Positions 1 through 8,582 of a stretch of DNA of 64,000 nt are shown in pieces (the first letter of the stretch is position 1; every line of letters starts with the position of its first letter). The translations under genes and the position numbers were made by a program. Below the pieces are notes generated by a model. The model had not been told where the DNA came from. It was given only the letters and a program-made list of their open reading frames with translations, and made no database searches. The stretch comes from Streptomyces sp. R302 (lineage in GTDB: Bacteria; Actinomycetota; Actinomycetes; Streptomycetales; Streptomycetaceae), in the NCBI RefSeq assembly GCF_012927245.1, contig NZ_JABBGE010000001.1, forward strand, positions 124,001-188,000, given 5' to 3'.

Positions 1-50
1 GAGACGCACGCACCACTCCACCCCGGCACGACGAACCCCGGAGGGTTCCC

Positions 51-791
51 TTGTCCTTCTTCCCGTCCCCGCTCCTCGACGCCTTCTCCGCGCTCGTCGA
101 CCGGCTCGCCGCCCTGCTCCAGCCGCTCGCCGCCGACGCCTCGACCGCCCTCGCCGTCGTCCTCTTCACCGTGCTCGTCCGGCTCGCCGTCCATCCGCTC
201 TCCCGCGCCGCCGTGCGGGGGCAGCAGGCCCGGGTGCGGCTCGCGCCCCGGATCGCCGCGCTCCAGGAGAAGCACAAGCGCCGGCCGGAGCGGCTCCAGC
301 GGGCGATCCTGGACCTGCACGCCGAGGAGAAGGTCTCGCCGTTCGCGGGGATCCTGCCGAGCCTGCTGCAGGTGCCCGCGTTCCTCCTCCTGTACGCGCT
401 CTTCTCCTCCGGCGACCGGATGGGCGGTCACGGGCTGTTCGCCGCGCCCCTCGACGGCCGCTGGACCGGGGCCCTCGGCGACGGCGGACCCTTCGGGCCC
501 GCCGGGCTCGTCTACCTCGCCCTCTTCGCGGTGGCCCTCGCCGTCGCCGCGTACCAGTACCTCAGGACCCGCCGGGAGACGGGACACACCCCCGCCCAGA
601 CCCCGTCGGGAGGGCCCGCCGCGGCCGTCGGGCGGATCCTGCCCCTGCTCTCCTTCGGGACCGTCGTGACCGTCGCCGTCGTGCCGCTCGCCGTCGCGCT
701 CTACCTCGTCACCAGCACCACCTGGGCCGTCGTCGAGCGAGCGCTACTCATGCGTAAGGGTCCGCAGGCTGAACGGGGTCTTGCGGGCTGA
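51..791 (+). CDS. YidC/Oxa1-family membrane protein insertase
   Basis: This 246-aa protein probably helps insert or fold integral membrane proteins. It has an N-terminal membrane segment (about residues 30-50), a basic cytoplasmic stretch rich in Gln, Arg and Lys (55-85), a second hydrophobic segment with the LPSLLQVPAFLLLYALF stretch typical of the family (about 100-117), and further membrane segments at about 150-167 and 195-220. It is shorter than the housekeeping YidC of streptomycetes (about 400 aa) and has no C-terminal basic tail, so it is more likely an accessory paralogue. The start is TTG at 51 with GGAGGG at 40-45. Its stop lies inside a 19-bp tandem repeat. Confidence 0.8.
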   Translation: MSFFPSPLLDAFSALVDRLAALLQPLAADASTALAVVLFTVLVRLAVHPLSRAAVRGQQARVRLAPRIAALQEKHKRRPERLQRAILDLHAEEKVSPFAGILPSLLQVPAFLLLYALFSSGDRMGGHGLFAAPLDGRWTGALGDGGPFGPAGLVYLALFAVALAVAAYQYLRTRRETGHTPAQTPSGGPAAAVGRILPLLSFGTVVTVAVVPLAVALYLVTSTTWAVVERALLMRKGPQAERGLAG

Positions 792-804
792 ACGGGAGTC
801 TTGG
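767..804. repeat. 19-bp tandem repeat across the insertase stop codon
   Basis: Two adjacent units begin GGCTGAACGGG, at 767-785 and 786-804, differing at two or three bases. TGA occurs in both units but is in frame only in the second, where it ends the insertase gene, because the 19-bp period shifts the frame. Confidence 0.85.
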
Positions 805-822
805 AGGATCGGACGATCCTCC
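803..822. promoter_or_regulatory. Perfect 9-2-9 palindrome upstream of the FAH-family gene
   Basis: GGAGGATCG and its reverse complement flank a 2-bp centre. The site lies 71 bp upstream of the hydrolase ATG. Size and symmetry fit a dimeric repressor operator (GntR or IclR type would be usual for a catabolic gene). No T-tract follows, so a terminator is less likely. Confidence 0.45.
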
Positions 823-893
823 GATGGCCGCACTCCATCGGCCGGGGCACCGAAGGGCCTCCCCGGGCCCACCTCGACCACAGGGAGAAGACC

Positions 894-1763
894 ATGAAGC
901 TGCTGCGAGTCGGCCCGCCGGGCGCCGAGCGTCCCGCCCTCCTCGACGGGGACGGGACCCTCCGGGACCTGTCCTCCTTCACCGACGACGTCGACGGCGG
1001 TCTGCTCTCCGACACCGCCACGCTCGACCGGATCCGCGCCGCCGCCGAGGCCGGCGTGCTGCCCGCGTTCGGCGGCTCCGGTGACGCCACCGGGCTGCGC
1101 GTCGGCCCGCCGGTCGGCCGGATCGGCAAGGTCGTGTGCATCGGGCTGAACTACCACGGCCACGCCGCGGAGACCGGCCAGGCCACCCCGGCCGAGCCGG
1201 TCGTCTTCCTCAAGGCCGCCGACACCGTCGTCGGCCCGGACGACACCGTGCTCGTGCCGCGCGGCTCGGTGAAGACCGACTGGGAGGTCGAGCTGGCGAT
1301 CGTCATCGGCCGGACCGCCCGCTACCTGGAGACCGACGAGGAGGCCCTGGCGCACGTCGCCGGGTACGCGCTCGCGCACGACGTCTCCGAGCGCGAGTTC
1401 CAGATCGAGCGCGGCGGCACCTGGGACAAGGGCAAGAACTGCGAGACCTTCAACCCGCTCGGGCCCTGGCTGGTGACCGCCGACGAGGTGCCCGACCCGC
1501 AGGACCTCACCCTGCGCCTCTGGGTGAACGGCGAGCTGAAGCAGGACGGCCACACCTCGGACCAGATCTTCCCGGTCGCCGAGGTCGTCCGGTACGTGAG
1601 CCGGTTCATGACCCTCTATCCGGGCGACATCATCAACACCGGTACGCCCGCCGGCGTCGCCATGGGGCAGCCGGAGCCCAAGCCGTACCTCCGCCCCGGC
1701 GACGTCGTCGAGCTGGAGATCGAGGGCCTCGGCCGCCAGCGGCAGGAGCTGAAGAGCGCCTGA
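894..1763 (+). CDS. Fumarylacetoacetate hydrolase (FAH) family protein
   Basis: A 289-aa enzyme of the FAH superfamily, which hydrolyses, hydrates or decarboxylates acyl-pyruvate-like catabolites. The core holds the family's metal site: GLNYHGHAAE, the DWEVELAIVIG stretch (two acidic ligands), DVSEREFQ and WDKGKNCETFNPLGPW, then the C-terminal FMTLYPGDIINTGTPAG loop. The N-terminal 70 residues are the usual variable cap. ATG at 894 with GGGAGAAG at 883-890 is preferred over an in-frame TTG at 801, which would add 31 residues and include the upstream palindrome. The substrate cannot be read from the sequence; neighbours give no pathway. The end is tandemly repeated and followed by a hairpin terminator. 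Confidence 0.88.
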   Translation: MKLLRVGPPGAERPALLDGDGTLRDLSSFTDDVDGGLLSDTATLDRIRAAAEAGVLPAFGGSGDATGLRVGPPVGRIGKVVCIGLNYHGHAAETGQATPAEPVVFLKAADTVVGPDDTVLVPRGSVKTDWEVELAIVIGRTARYLETDEEALAHVAGYALAHDVSEREFQIERGGTWDKGKNCETFNPLGPWLVTADEVPDPQDLTLRLWVNGELKQDGHTSDQIFPVAEVVRYVSRFMTLYPGDIINTGTPAGVAMGQPEPKPYLRPGDVVELEIEGLGRQRQELKSA

Positions 1764-1819
1764 CGGACTGCGGCGCCTGACGGACTGCGGCGCCTGACGG
1801 GCTACGGCGCCTGACGGGC
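1756..1819. repeat. 17-bp tandem repeat across the FAH-gene stop codon
   Basis: About 3.8 units beginning GCGCCTGACGG at 1756, 1773, 1790 and 1807 (last one partial). Each unit contains a TGA; the TGA of the first unit is the real stop, so the remaining copies are untranslated. Confidence 0.9.
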
Positions 1820-1872
1820 CGTCGGGCCGTCGTCGTCTCCGAGGCGCCATCGGGCCGCGAGCTCGGCGAATC

Positions 1873-1905
1873 TGGCGGCATCCCGCGTGGGATGCCGCCA
1901 TTTTC
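1873..1905 (+). terminator. Intrinsic terminator after the FAH-family gene
   Basis: A perfect 12-bp stem (TGGCGGCATCCC paired with its complement) with a GCGT loop, followed by TTTT at 1901-1904 and a second T-run at 1911-1915. This is an unusually canonical T-tailed terminator for Streptomyces. Confidence 0.85.
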
Positions 1906-1931
1906 GTACCTTTTTATGCATATTGCGGCGT

Positions 1932-3605
1932 ATGGAACCCGTGAAGACCGACCGCGTCCCTCGCCGCAGAGCCCGTCTCGTCCTCTCCGCCGCGACGGCG
2001 GTCCTCGCCGCCGGCGCCCTCGTCGGCGGGCTCGCCGTCACCGGCGTCGCCGATCCGCTGCCCGGCGGCCTCGGCCCCTGCAAGCCGGGCAACTGCCCGC
2101 CCACGTACCCCGACATCAACAACGACGACGTCATGTGGCGCGACAACGCCATCAACATCTACGTCGGCGGCGACTTCCTCGTCCGGGAGGCCGCCGCCGA
2201 GGCCGAGGGCAAGGTCGTCGTCCTCGGAAACGTCGACCAGTCCAAGCGCGCCGACGTCTCCCAGGTCTACAACGTCGGCATCGCCGGCGGCGGCTCGCGC
2301 GTCGTGCCCGACGACGACGAACCCTTCCTCAACGTCGGCGGGAACATCACCGTCGCCACCGGCCAGCGCCTCCTCACCGAGGAGGGCGCGATCAGCGGCG
2401 AGACGCTGTACGCGGGCACCGTCACCGGCACCGTGAACCCGACGCCCGTCAAGGACGCCGCCGCCGTCACCCCGTACCTCGCGCTGCGCGACCAGCTGAC
2501 CGACGCCAGCCAGTGCTACGCGTACGTCGACGGGGCCTCCCGCACCGCCACCGGAACGGCCGTCAACAACGGCTCCGAGACCGTCTTCACCGGCGACGGC
2601 ACCTCCGCGCTCCAGGTCTTCAACGTCGACTTCGACCTGGAGACGGCGAACGGGGGCCAGCAGGGCATCGTCTTCGCGAACATCCCCGCGGACGCGACGG
2701 TCCTCGTCAACGTCCTCGGCGACGACCGCACCATCGACACCTACATCAACGGCCTGCCCGGGCTCCGCGACCGGCTGCTGTGGAACTTCCCCGACGCGAG
2801 CCGGGTGAAGTTCGAGGGCACCGCGCAGTTCGCGGGCAGCGTCCTCGTCGGCAACCAGGCGAGCACCGCGACCATCACCATGCCGGGCATGAACGGCCGG
2901 TTCTTCACGACCGGCAACCTGACGCACGCGTCCGAGCCGGGCGGGGGAGGCGGCCAGGAGATCCACAACTACCCGTTCAACGGCGACCTGCCGGACTGCG
3001 ACACGAACGGTCCCACCCCCACGACGCCGACCCCCACGACGCCGACCCCCACGGACACCACCCCGACCCCGACCGAGCCCACGCCGACCGAGCCCACGCC
3101 CACGGACCCGACTCCCACGGATCCGACTCCGACCGAGACCACTCCCACTCCGACGGAGCCCACCCCGACGGATCCGACCCCGACCGAGACCACCCCCACC
3201 CCCACCGAGCCGACCCCCACCGAGCCCACGCCCACCGAGCCCACGCCCAGTCCGACCGACTCCGCCGACGGCGGCATGACGGACGGCGGTACGACCGACG
3301 GGGGCACGGACGGCGGCGGGTCCGACGGCGGTTACGGCGACGACACCGGCGGGTCCGACGGTGGCTACGGCGATGACACAGGCGGGTCCGGCACCAGCGG
3401 GTCCGACGGCGGTTACGGTGACGCCACCGGCGGCCACCACGGCCCCGGCCCCCACCCCGCCCCCCACGGTGGCGGTGAGCTCCCCGAGACCGGGGCCGGC
3501 ACCGGGAAGATCGTCATGGGTGTGACGGCGGCCGGCCTCGCCCTCGGCGGCGGCGTGCTCGTCGCCGTCAGCCGCCGGCGCCGTCGGTCGAGCGGCGCAG
3601 CCTGA
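1932..3605 (+). CDS. LPETG-anchored choice-of-anchor A surface protein
   Basis: A 557-aa secreted, wall-anchored protein. It has an N-terminal signal sequence (basic start, hydrophobic core to about residue 38), a roughly 300-residue beta-rich region matching the choice-of-anchor A type ([28 protein letters not shown] and [16 protein letters not shown]), and a long linker of [10 protein letters not shown] repeats (about 360-440). A [11 protein letters not shown] repeat region follows, then LPETG at residues 517-521, a hydrophobic helix and an RRRRR tail. LPXTG is the classical sortase signal, less common in streptomycetes than LAXTG. ATG 1932 is chosen; an in-frame start at 1887 lies in the upstream terminator. 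The role may be surface adhesion or scaffolding, but no enzymatic motif is seen. The 3' end overlaps the convergent oxidoreductase gene by 38 bp. Confidence 0.82.
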   Translation: MEPVKTDRVPRRRARLVLSAATAVLAAGALVGGLAVTGVADPLPGGLGPCKPGNCPPTYPDINNDDVMWRDNAINIYVGGDFLVREAAAEAEGKVVVLGNVDQSKRADVSQVYNVGIAGGGSRVVPDDDEPFLNVGGNITVATGQRLLTEEGAISGETLYAGTVTGTVNPTPVKDAAAVTPYLALRDQLTDASQCYAYVDGASRTATGTAVNNGSETVFTGDGTSALQVFNVDFDLETANGGQQGIVFANIPADATVLVNVLGDDRTIDTYINGLPGLRDRLLWNFPDASRVKFEGTAQFAGSVLVGNQASTATITMPGMNGRFFTTGNLTHASEPGGGGGQEIHNYPFNGDLPDCDTNGPTPTTPTPTTPTPTDTTPTPTEPTPTEPTPTDPTPTDPTPTETTPTPTEPTPTDPTPTETTPTPTEPTPTEPTPTEPTPSPTDSADGGMTDGGTTDGGTDGGGSDGGYGDDTGGSDGGYGDDTGGSGTSGSDGGYGDATGGHHGPGPHPAPHGGGELPETGAGTGKIVMGVTAAGLALGGGVLVAVSRRRRRSSGAA

Positions 3606-4677
3606 CGGTGACGCCCTCGCGGGCCGACCGCCGTGCCGCCTCCAGGACGTCCAGGGCGGCGGCGGCCTCGTACGCGGTGACCGGGTTCGGCCCGGTGCCG
3701 CGTACGGCGGCGGCGACGGCCGCGTAGTACGCCGGGTAGTCCCCCGGCACCGACTCGACCGGCGTACCGCCGCCGGTCAGCGGGGACTCCCCGGAGCCGA
3801 TCCGGCCCCACAGCGGCTCGGGCTCCATGCCCCAGGCGGTGCCGGGGCCGGGCCGCAGCCCCTCGCGCAGCGCCGCCTCCTGCGGGTCGAGGCCGTACGT
3901 CACGAAGCCGGCGCGCTGCCCGAGCACCCGGAAGCGGGGGCCGAGCTGGGCGGCGGTGGCGCTCACGTACAGGTGGGAGCGGACGCCGTTCGCGTGGGTG
4001 ATCGCGAGGAAGGTGTCGTCGTCGGCCTCGGCGTCCGGGCGGCGCACGTCGGACTCGGCGTACACGGTGACGGCCGGGCCGAAGAGGACCAGGGCCTGGT
4101 CGACGACGTGGCTGCCGAGGTCGTAGAGCAGGCCGCCGAACTCCTCGGGGGCGCCGGACTCGCGCCAGCCGCCCTTCAGGCGCGGCCGCCACCGCTCGAA
4201 GCGGGACTCGAAGCGCTGGACCTCGCCGAGCTCGCCCTCGTCCAGGAGGCGGCGGAGGGTGAGGAAGTCGCTGTCCCAGCGCCGGTTCTGGAAGACGGAG
4301 AGCAGCAGGCCCCGCTCCTCGGCGAGCGCCGCGAGGGCGCGGGCCTCGGCGGCGGTCGGGGCGAGCGGCTTGTCGACCACGACGGGCAGCCCGGCCTCCA
4401 GGGCGGCCTCGGCGAGCGGGACGTGGGTCTTGTTGGGGGAGGCGACCACGACCAGGTCGAGGTCGGGGGCCCCGTCCGCCCAGAGCTCCTCCGGCCGGGC
4501 GAGCACCCGGACACCGGGGTGGGCGGCCCGCGCCTCGTCGGCGCGCCCGGGGTCGCCGGTGGTGACGGCGGCGAGGGCCAGGCCGGGGGTGGCGGCGATG
4601 AGCGGGGCGTGGAAGACGGAGCCCGCGAGGCCGTAGCCGATGAGGCCGACGCGGAGGGGGAGCGGGGTGGTCGTCAT
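3568..4677 (-). CDS. Gfo/Idh/MocA-family NAD(P)-dependent oxidoreductase
   Basis: A 369-aa sugar or inositol dehydrogenase-like enzyme. The N-terminus is a Rossmann fold with the dinucleotide motif [17 protein letters not shown], then [21 protein letters not shown] and the family signature DKPLAPT with its catalytic lysine. The C-terminal domain holds the [16 protein letters not shown] stretch with the conserved Asp and His. ATG 4677 is preferred to an in-frame GTG at 4686, because the GTG overlaps a predicted -10 element (TTAAGT on the minus strand). Transcript and start codon nearly coincide, so the mRNA would be leaderless. It is divergent from a ROK repressor that probably controls it. 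The sugar substrate is unknown. Confidence 0.88.
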   Translation of the reverse strand: MTTTPLPLRVGLIGYGLAGSVFHAPLIAATPGLALAAVTTGDPGRADEARAAHPGVRVLARPEELWADGAPDLDLVVVASPNKTHVPLAEAALEAGLPVVVDKPLAPTAAEARALAALAEERGLLLSVFQNRRWDSDFLTLRRLLDEGELGEVQRFESRFERWRPRLKGGWRESGAPEEFGGLLYDLGSHVVDQALVLFGPAVTVYAESDVRRPDAEADDDTFLAITHANGVRSHLYVSATAAQLGPRFRVLGQRAGFVTYGLDPQEAALREGLRPGPGTAWGMEPEPLWGRIGSGESPLTGGGTPVESVPGDYPAYYAAVAAAVRGTGPNPVTAYEAAAALDVLEAARRSAREGVTVRLRRSTDGAGG

Positions 4678-4678
4678 G

Positions 4679-4734
4679 GGCGCCACTTAAGCAACACTGT
4701 TGCCGAAGTGCAAACAGGCGGGGACAATGGGCCG
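4679..4734. promoter_or_regulatory. Divergent promoter pair with shared ROK operator
   Basis: On the plus strand TTGCCG (4700-4705) and GACAAT (4723-4728) are 17 bp apart and put +1 at 4735, the first base of the ROK GTG. On the minus strand TTGCAC (4713-4708) and TTAAGT (4690-4685) are also 17 bp apart and put +1 at 4678, next to the oxidoreductase ATG. The palindrome GCAACACTGTTGC (4691-4703) fills much of the minus-strand spacer and overlaps the plus-strand -35, as expected for a repressor acting on both genes. Confidence 0.65.
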
Positions 4735-5847
4735 GTGACGGTGATGAGGAGAGACCCCGGCGGCGGCGCCAACCTGACGGCGCTGCGCGGCCACAACGCG
4801 GCGCTCGTCCTGGACCTGCTGCGCACGGCGGGCGAGGAGGGCATCAGCCGCCTCGAACTGGCCGCCAGGACCGGCCTCACCCCGCAGGCCGTCAGCAAGA
4901 TCACCGCCCGGCTGCGCGCGGAGGGGATGGCGGCGGAGGCCGGCCGCCGCGCCTCGACCGGCGGCAAGCCCCGTACGGTCCTGCGGCTGGCCCCGGAGGC
5001 CGCGCACGCGATCGGCGTCCACCTCGACCGCGACGAACTCACCGTCGCCCTCACGGACCTCACCGGCACCCCGCTCGCCGTCCGCCACCACCCCGTGACC
5101 CTGTCCGACGGCCCGCCCCAGGTCCTGGAGGCGCTGGTGGACGCCGTGCGGGCCCTCATGGCGGACCCGGGCCTCCGGGTGCTCGGCGCCGGGGTGGCGA
5201 TGCCCGGGCCGCTGGGGCATCGGGAGGGGGTGGCGGGGCGGGTCACCGGGGCGGCGGTGTGGGACGGGTTTCCGGTGCGGGAGGCCGTGGAGGGTCGGCT
5301 CGGTGTGCCGGTCGTCCTCGACAAGGACACGAACGCCGCTGCACTCGACCTCGCCGTCCGGCCCGGCGCGCCGCGCTCGTTCGCGTACGTCCATCTCGGT
5401 ACGGGGCTCGGTGCCGGGCTCGTCGTCGGCGGGGTGCCGCTGCGGGGGGAGCGGACCGGGGCGGGGGAGCTCGGGCACCAGACCGTGCAGCTCGACGGGC
5501 CCCGCTGCGACTGCGGGGCCCGCGGCTGCCTGGAGGTGCTGTGCCTCGCGGCGGTGGCGCGGGGTGAGCTGCCCGAGGCCGCGCGGATCCTCGGCGCCGG
5601 CGCGGCCAACCTGGTCCGGCTCCTCGACATCGACCGGGTCCTGCTCGGCGGCCGGGTGGTGCTGGGGGCGCCGGAGGTCTTCGCGGACGGGGTCGCCGCC
5701 GTCCTCGCCGACCGGCGCCTCCCGACCCCGGTCGAGGTGACGGCCACCCCGCACGCCGTGGCCCGCGGCGCCGCCCAGCTGGTCCTCGCCCCGGTCTTCG
5801 GCCTGACCCTGCCGGCGTATTCGTCGGAAGAGCGGACTATGCGCTGA
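4735..5847 (+). CDS. ROK-family transcriptional repressor
   Basis: A 370-aa sugar-responsive regulator. An N-terminal winged helix-turn-helix (about residues 15-80; SRLELAARTGLTPQAVSKIT is the recognition region) precedes an actin-like ROK sensor domain. That domain has the phosphate-loop motif HLGTGLGAGLVVGG and the ROK zinc cluster GPRCDCGARGCLEVLC, preceded by ELGHQTV. GTG 4735 fits a leaderless transcript; in-frame GTG 4741 and ATG 4744 are alternatives. It most likely represses itself and the divergent oxidoreductase through the palindrome at 4691-4703 and is released by a sugar or sugar phosphate. Confidence 0.9.
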   Translation: MTVMRRDPGGGANLTALRGHNAALVLDLLRTAGEEGISRLELAARTGLTPQAVSKITARLRAEGMAAEAGRRASTGGKPRTVLRLAPEAAHAIGVHLDRDELTVALTDLTGTPLAVRHHPVTLSDGPPQVLEALVDAVRALMADPGLRVLGAGVAMPGPLGHREGVAGRVTGAAVWDGFPVREAVEGRLGVPVVLDKDTNAAALDLAVRPGAPRSFAYVHLGTGLGAGLVVGGVPLRGERTGAGELGHQTVQLDGPRCDCGARGCLEVLCLAAVARGELPEAARILGAGAANLVRLLDIDRVLLGGRVVLGAPEVFADGVAAVLADRRLPTPVEVTATPHAVARGAAQLVLAPVFGLTLPAYSSEERTMR

Positions 5848-5954
5848 TCGGGCGGATCCGGCCGGTCGGGCGGTGTCGCCGAGGGGTTCCGGGGCCGCCC
5901 TGTGGCAGCGTCGCGGGCGAGACGTACGTCCGCGAGCAGCAAAGGCAACCGCCC

Positions 5955-6908
5955 ATGGCATCCGCCCCCCGGCCCCTGCGCAGCGCCCGTGCCCGTGCCC
6001 GTGCTCTTGCCGCCGCGGCCGCCGCGCTGACGGGCACCCTGCTCCCCGCCTCCGCCTCCGCCGCTTCCGCCGCCTCTGCGGCCCCCGCTCCGCCGCCCGT
6101 CTGCGGCGCCGACTCCGACTCCGGCTTCCCGCTCGAAACCCGGATCCAGGACGACGGCTCCGCCGACTACCCCGCCGGCGGGGCCTTCCGGAGCTGGGAA
6201 CTGGAGGTGCGCAACACCACCGGGCGGGCCTGCACGCAGGTCCATCCGGTGCTCGTCCTCGCCGACGAGAAGCGGGTGCTGCGACCCGAGCAGATCCGGC
6301 TGGAGTTCTACGACGCGGAGGGCGCCCGCTGGCGGCCCGTCGCCTTCGAGGCGACCGAGGAGGCGGAGAGCGTCGGCGCGTTCACCGGAGCCGACGGGGC
6401 CGAAGGGACCGACGGGACCGACGAGACCGATGAGACCGTCGGTACCGACGGTACCGACGGGACCCGGACCCCCGCCGCCTCCCGCGACTTCGACGGCTTC
6501 GCCGTGCCCGCCCGCCGTACCGTCACCGTTCCCGTCCGGCTCGCCTTCCGCGCGGACGCCGTGCCCGACGAGGTCGTCGTCAACGCCGCGCTCGTCCAGC
6601 GCCGGGGCGCCGACGGCGACTGGGTCGGACGCTCCGACGACTACCGCCTCACGATCGGCCCGCCCGCCCCCGCCGAGCCCTCGCCCTCTGCGTCCGCCGC
6701 CCCCACCCCCGTACCCGACCGTTCCCCCCTCCCCCCGCCGTCCGTCGCCGACCCGGCCGCCCCCACCTCCCCCTCCCTCTCCCCCTCCCGTCCCGAACTC
6801 GCCCGCACGGGCCGGGAAGAGGTCGTCCCCCTCGCCCCCTGGGCGGCGGCCCTCGCCCTCGCCGGCGCCCTCCTCGTCCGCGCCGGACGCCGCCTCAGAG
6901 GCCGCTGA
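5955..6908 (+). CDS. Secreted LARTG-type (class E sortase) surface protein
   Basis: A 317-aa exported protein of unknown function. It has an Arg/Ala-rich signal sequence (cleavage probably in the ASAASAAP region), a beta-rich globular part with two cysteines (VCGADSDSGF and GRACTQVHPVLVL), and an acidic GTDGTDETDE-type repeat inserted at about residues 140-170. A PSPSASAAPTP linker leads to LARTG at residues 282-286, a hydrophobic segment and a basic tail. LAXTG is the motif preferred by class E sortases, the housekeeping type of streptomycetes. The ribosome-binding site is weak (AAAGG about 10 bases upstream). The repeat encoding GTDGTD is likely length-variable. Confidence 0.75.
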   Translation: MASAPRPLRSARARARALAAAAAALTGTLLPASASAASAASAAPAPPPVCGADSDSGFPLETRIQDDGSADYPAGGAFRSWELEVRNTTGRACTQVHPVLVLADEKRVLRPEQIRLEFYDAEGARWRPVAFEATEEAESVGAFTGADGAEGTDGTDETDETVGTDGTDGTRTPAASRDFDGFAVPARRTVTVPVRLAFRADAVPDEVVVNAALVQRRGADGDWVGRSDDYRLTIGPPAPAEPSPSASAAPTPVPDRSPLPPPSVADPAAPTSPSLSPSRPELARTGREEVVPLAPWAAALALAGALLVRAGRRLRGR

Positions 6909-6968
6909 CAGCTGCCGACACGCCGCCGAAAGCCGCCGACGCGCCCTCGAACCCGCAGGTCACCCTCC

Positions 6969-7398
6969 AAGCTCGCCCCCAAGGTCGACAAGGGCGAACT
7001 CCTCGTCGGCCACCGGCGACGTGCAGATGAACTTCGCCCAGGCCAAGTCCATGCCGAACCTCGCCATCCGGTTCCCCGCCAAGGAGGGCGGCAAGCCCAC
7101 CACCTTCGCCCTGCCCTACACCGCCGGCCTCGTCGACAAGGCCCCGCACACCGAGAACGGCAGGAAGCTCCTCGACTTCATGCTGAGCGAGGGCGCCCAG
7201 CGCGAGGTCAGCGCCGTCGGCGGCGGCTTCCCCGCCCGCAAGGACGTCAAGGCCACCGACGCCAACGCCACCGACGCCGACGCCATCGAGCTGGCGAAGC
7301 TGATCGAGGGCGTCGAGATCTTCGAGCCCGACTGGGCCGACATCGACGAGAACCTCTCCTCCTGCGTCGACGCGTGGAAGTCCGCGACCGGCAGCTGA
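6969..7398 (+). pseudogene. C-terminal remnant of a phosphonate ABC transporter solute-binding protein
   Basis: Only the last 140 or so residues survive, without start codon or signal peptide. The reading KLAPKVDKGELLV (6969-7007) is out of frame with GDVQMNFAQAKSMPN that follows; removing one G at 7008/7009 restores LLVATGDVQMNF. The intact tail, from 7009, includes FALPYTAGLVDKAPHTENGR, SAVGGGFPARKDVKATD and EIFEPDWADIDENL. This resembles the 2-aminoethylphosphonate-binding proteins of actinobacterial ABC importers (family identification from memory). No permease or ATPase gene is present. Its own terminator remains at 7421-7452, so the 5' part of an operon seems to have been deleted. Confidence 0.72.
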
Positions 7399-7420
7399 GA
7401 GTCCACCGCACGGCCCCTCG

Positions 7421-7452
7421 GCCAACGCCCCTGAGGAATCAGGGGCGTTGGC
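7421..7452 (+). terminator. Strong hairpin terminator after the transporter remnant
   Basis: A perfect 14-bp stem beginning GCCAACGCCCC with a GGAA loop. There is no T-tract, as is usual in Streptomyces. It now serves a broken gene, which supports local deletion. Confidence 0.8.
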
Positions 7453-7648
7453 GTGCGTCCCCCGCCGCACCGTGCTCGCCGCCACCGTCTTCCGCCAGCT
7501 CGGCATCGTCCCCGGCCGCCCCGGGGCCTCGACGGCAAGCCCGTCCAGGAGAGCGCTCCACGGCGGCACCCCCACCCTCGTCGAGCGCTGCGCCGGCTCC
7601 GACGACTGGTACGGGACGATCGACGGGGTCGCCGTCACGACTTCCTGA
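7453..7648 (+). pseudogene. Possible fragment of a phosphatase-like gene
   Basis: Short interrupted coding-like stretches follow the terminator. RRTVLAATVFRQLGIVPGRP in one frame and GLDGKPVQE in another would read as one C-terminus after a frameshift, and resemble the end of an alkaline-phosphatase-family protein. This is a weak, memory-based resemblance; the segment may be only random open frame. Such phosphatases can sit beside phosphonate importers, which would fit the neighbouring remnant. Confidence 0.25.
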
Positions 7649-7728
7649 CCTACGCTGGGGGCGTCGCCACAGCGCAGTCGCGTCGCCCCCAGCACACGCA
7701 CGACTTGTACGGCAGGAGTCCCGCACCC

Positions 7729-8508
7729 ATGGCAGAGCGCAAGCCGATCGAATCCTGGCTCACCGACATGGACGGCGTCCTCATCCACGAGGGTGTCCCG
7801 ATCCCCGGCGCCGACGCGTTCATCAGGAAGCTGCGGGAGACCGGGAAGCCGTTCCTGGTCCTCACCAACAACTCGATCTACACCGCCCGCGACCTGCACG
7901 CCCGCCTCGCCCGGATGGGCCTGGAGGTCCCCGTCGAGAACATCTGGACCTCCGCGCTCGCCACCGCGAAGTTCCTCGACGACCAGCGCCCCGGCGGCAC
8001 CGCGTACGTCATCGGCGAGGCCGGCCTCACCACCGCCCTCCACGACATCGGTTACGTCCTCACCGACCACGACCCCGACTACGTGGTCCTCGGCGAGACC
8101 CGCACGTACTCCTTCGAGGCCATGACCAAGGCCGTCCGGCTCATCAACAACGGCGCCCGCTTCATCTGCACCAACCCCGACGAGACCGGCCCCTCCCTGG
8201 AGGGCCCGCTCCCCGCCACCGGCTCCGTCGCCGCCCTCATCACCAAGGCCACCGGCAAGGAGCCGTACTTCGCCGGCAAGCCCAACCCGCTGATGATGCG
8301 CACCGGGCTCAACGCCATCGGCGCCCACTCCGAGTCCAGCGCCATGATCGGCGACCGGATGGACACCGACATCCTGGCGGGCCTGGAAGCGGGCATGCAG
8401 ACCTTCCTCGTCCTCACCGGCCTGACCTCCGAGGCCGAGATCGACCGCTTCCCCTACCGCCCCTCCAAGATCGTGAAGTCGATCGCGGACCTCGTCGACC
8501 GCGTGTAG
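7729..8508 (+). CDS. HAD-IIA family phosphatase (NagD-like)
   Basis: A 259-aa cytoplasmic sugar- or nucleotide-phosphate phosphatase of the HAD superfamily, class IIA. Motif I is WLTDMDGVLIHEG with the nucleophile Asp in DMDG, motif II is VLTNNS, motif III is AGKPNPLMMR with the conserved Lys, and motif IV is IGDRMDTDI with the metal ligands. A C2-type cap lies between motifs II and III. Length and spacing are normal. ATG 7729 has GGCAGGAG about 10 bases upstream. It sits just downstream of the decayed phosphonate region and may be the surviving member of that cluster, but it looks fully functional. Confidence 0.9.
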   Translation: MAERKPIESWLTDMDGVLIHEGVPIPGADAFIRKLRETGKPFLVLTNNSIYTARDLHARLARMGLEVPVENIWTSALATAKFLDDQRPGGTAYVIGEAGLTTALHDIGYVLTDHDPDYVVLGETRTYSFEAMTKAVRLINNGARFICTNPDETGPSLEGPLPATGSVAALITKATGKEPYFAGKPNPLMMRTGLNAIGAHSESSAMIGDRMDTDILAGLEAGMQTFLVLTGLTSEAEIDRFPYRPSKIVKSIADLVDRV

Positions 8509-8582
8509 CGCGCCCGGTCCGCCGCCCCTGCGGATGCGAAACCCGCCAGAACGGGTGACCCTGCCAGTACCAGGAGGTCACA

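Noticed and set aside
1887..1931. Upstream start for the LPETG protein
   Set aside because: It begins within the terminator hairpin of the previous gene and would place 15 non-signal residues before a normal signal peptide.
4684..4686. GTG start of the Gfo/Idh oxidoreductase
   Set aside because: It overlaps the likely -10 element; ATG 4677 fits the predicted transcription start.
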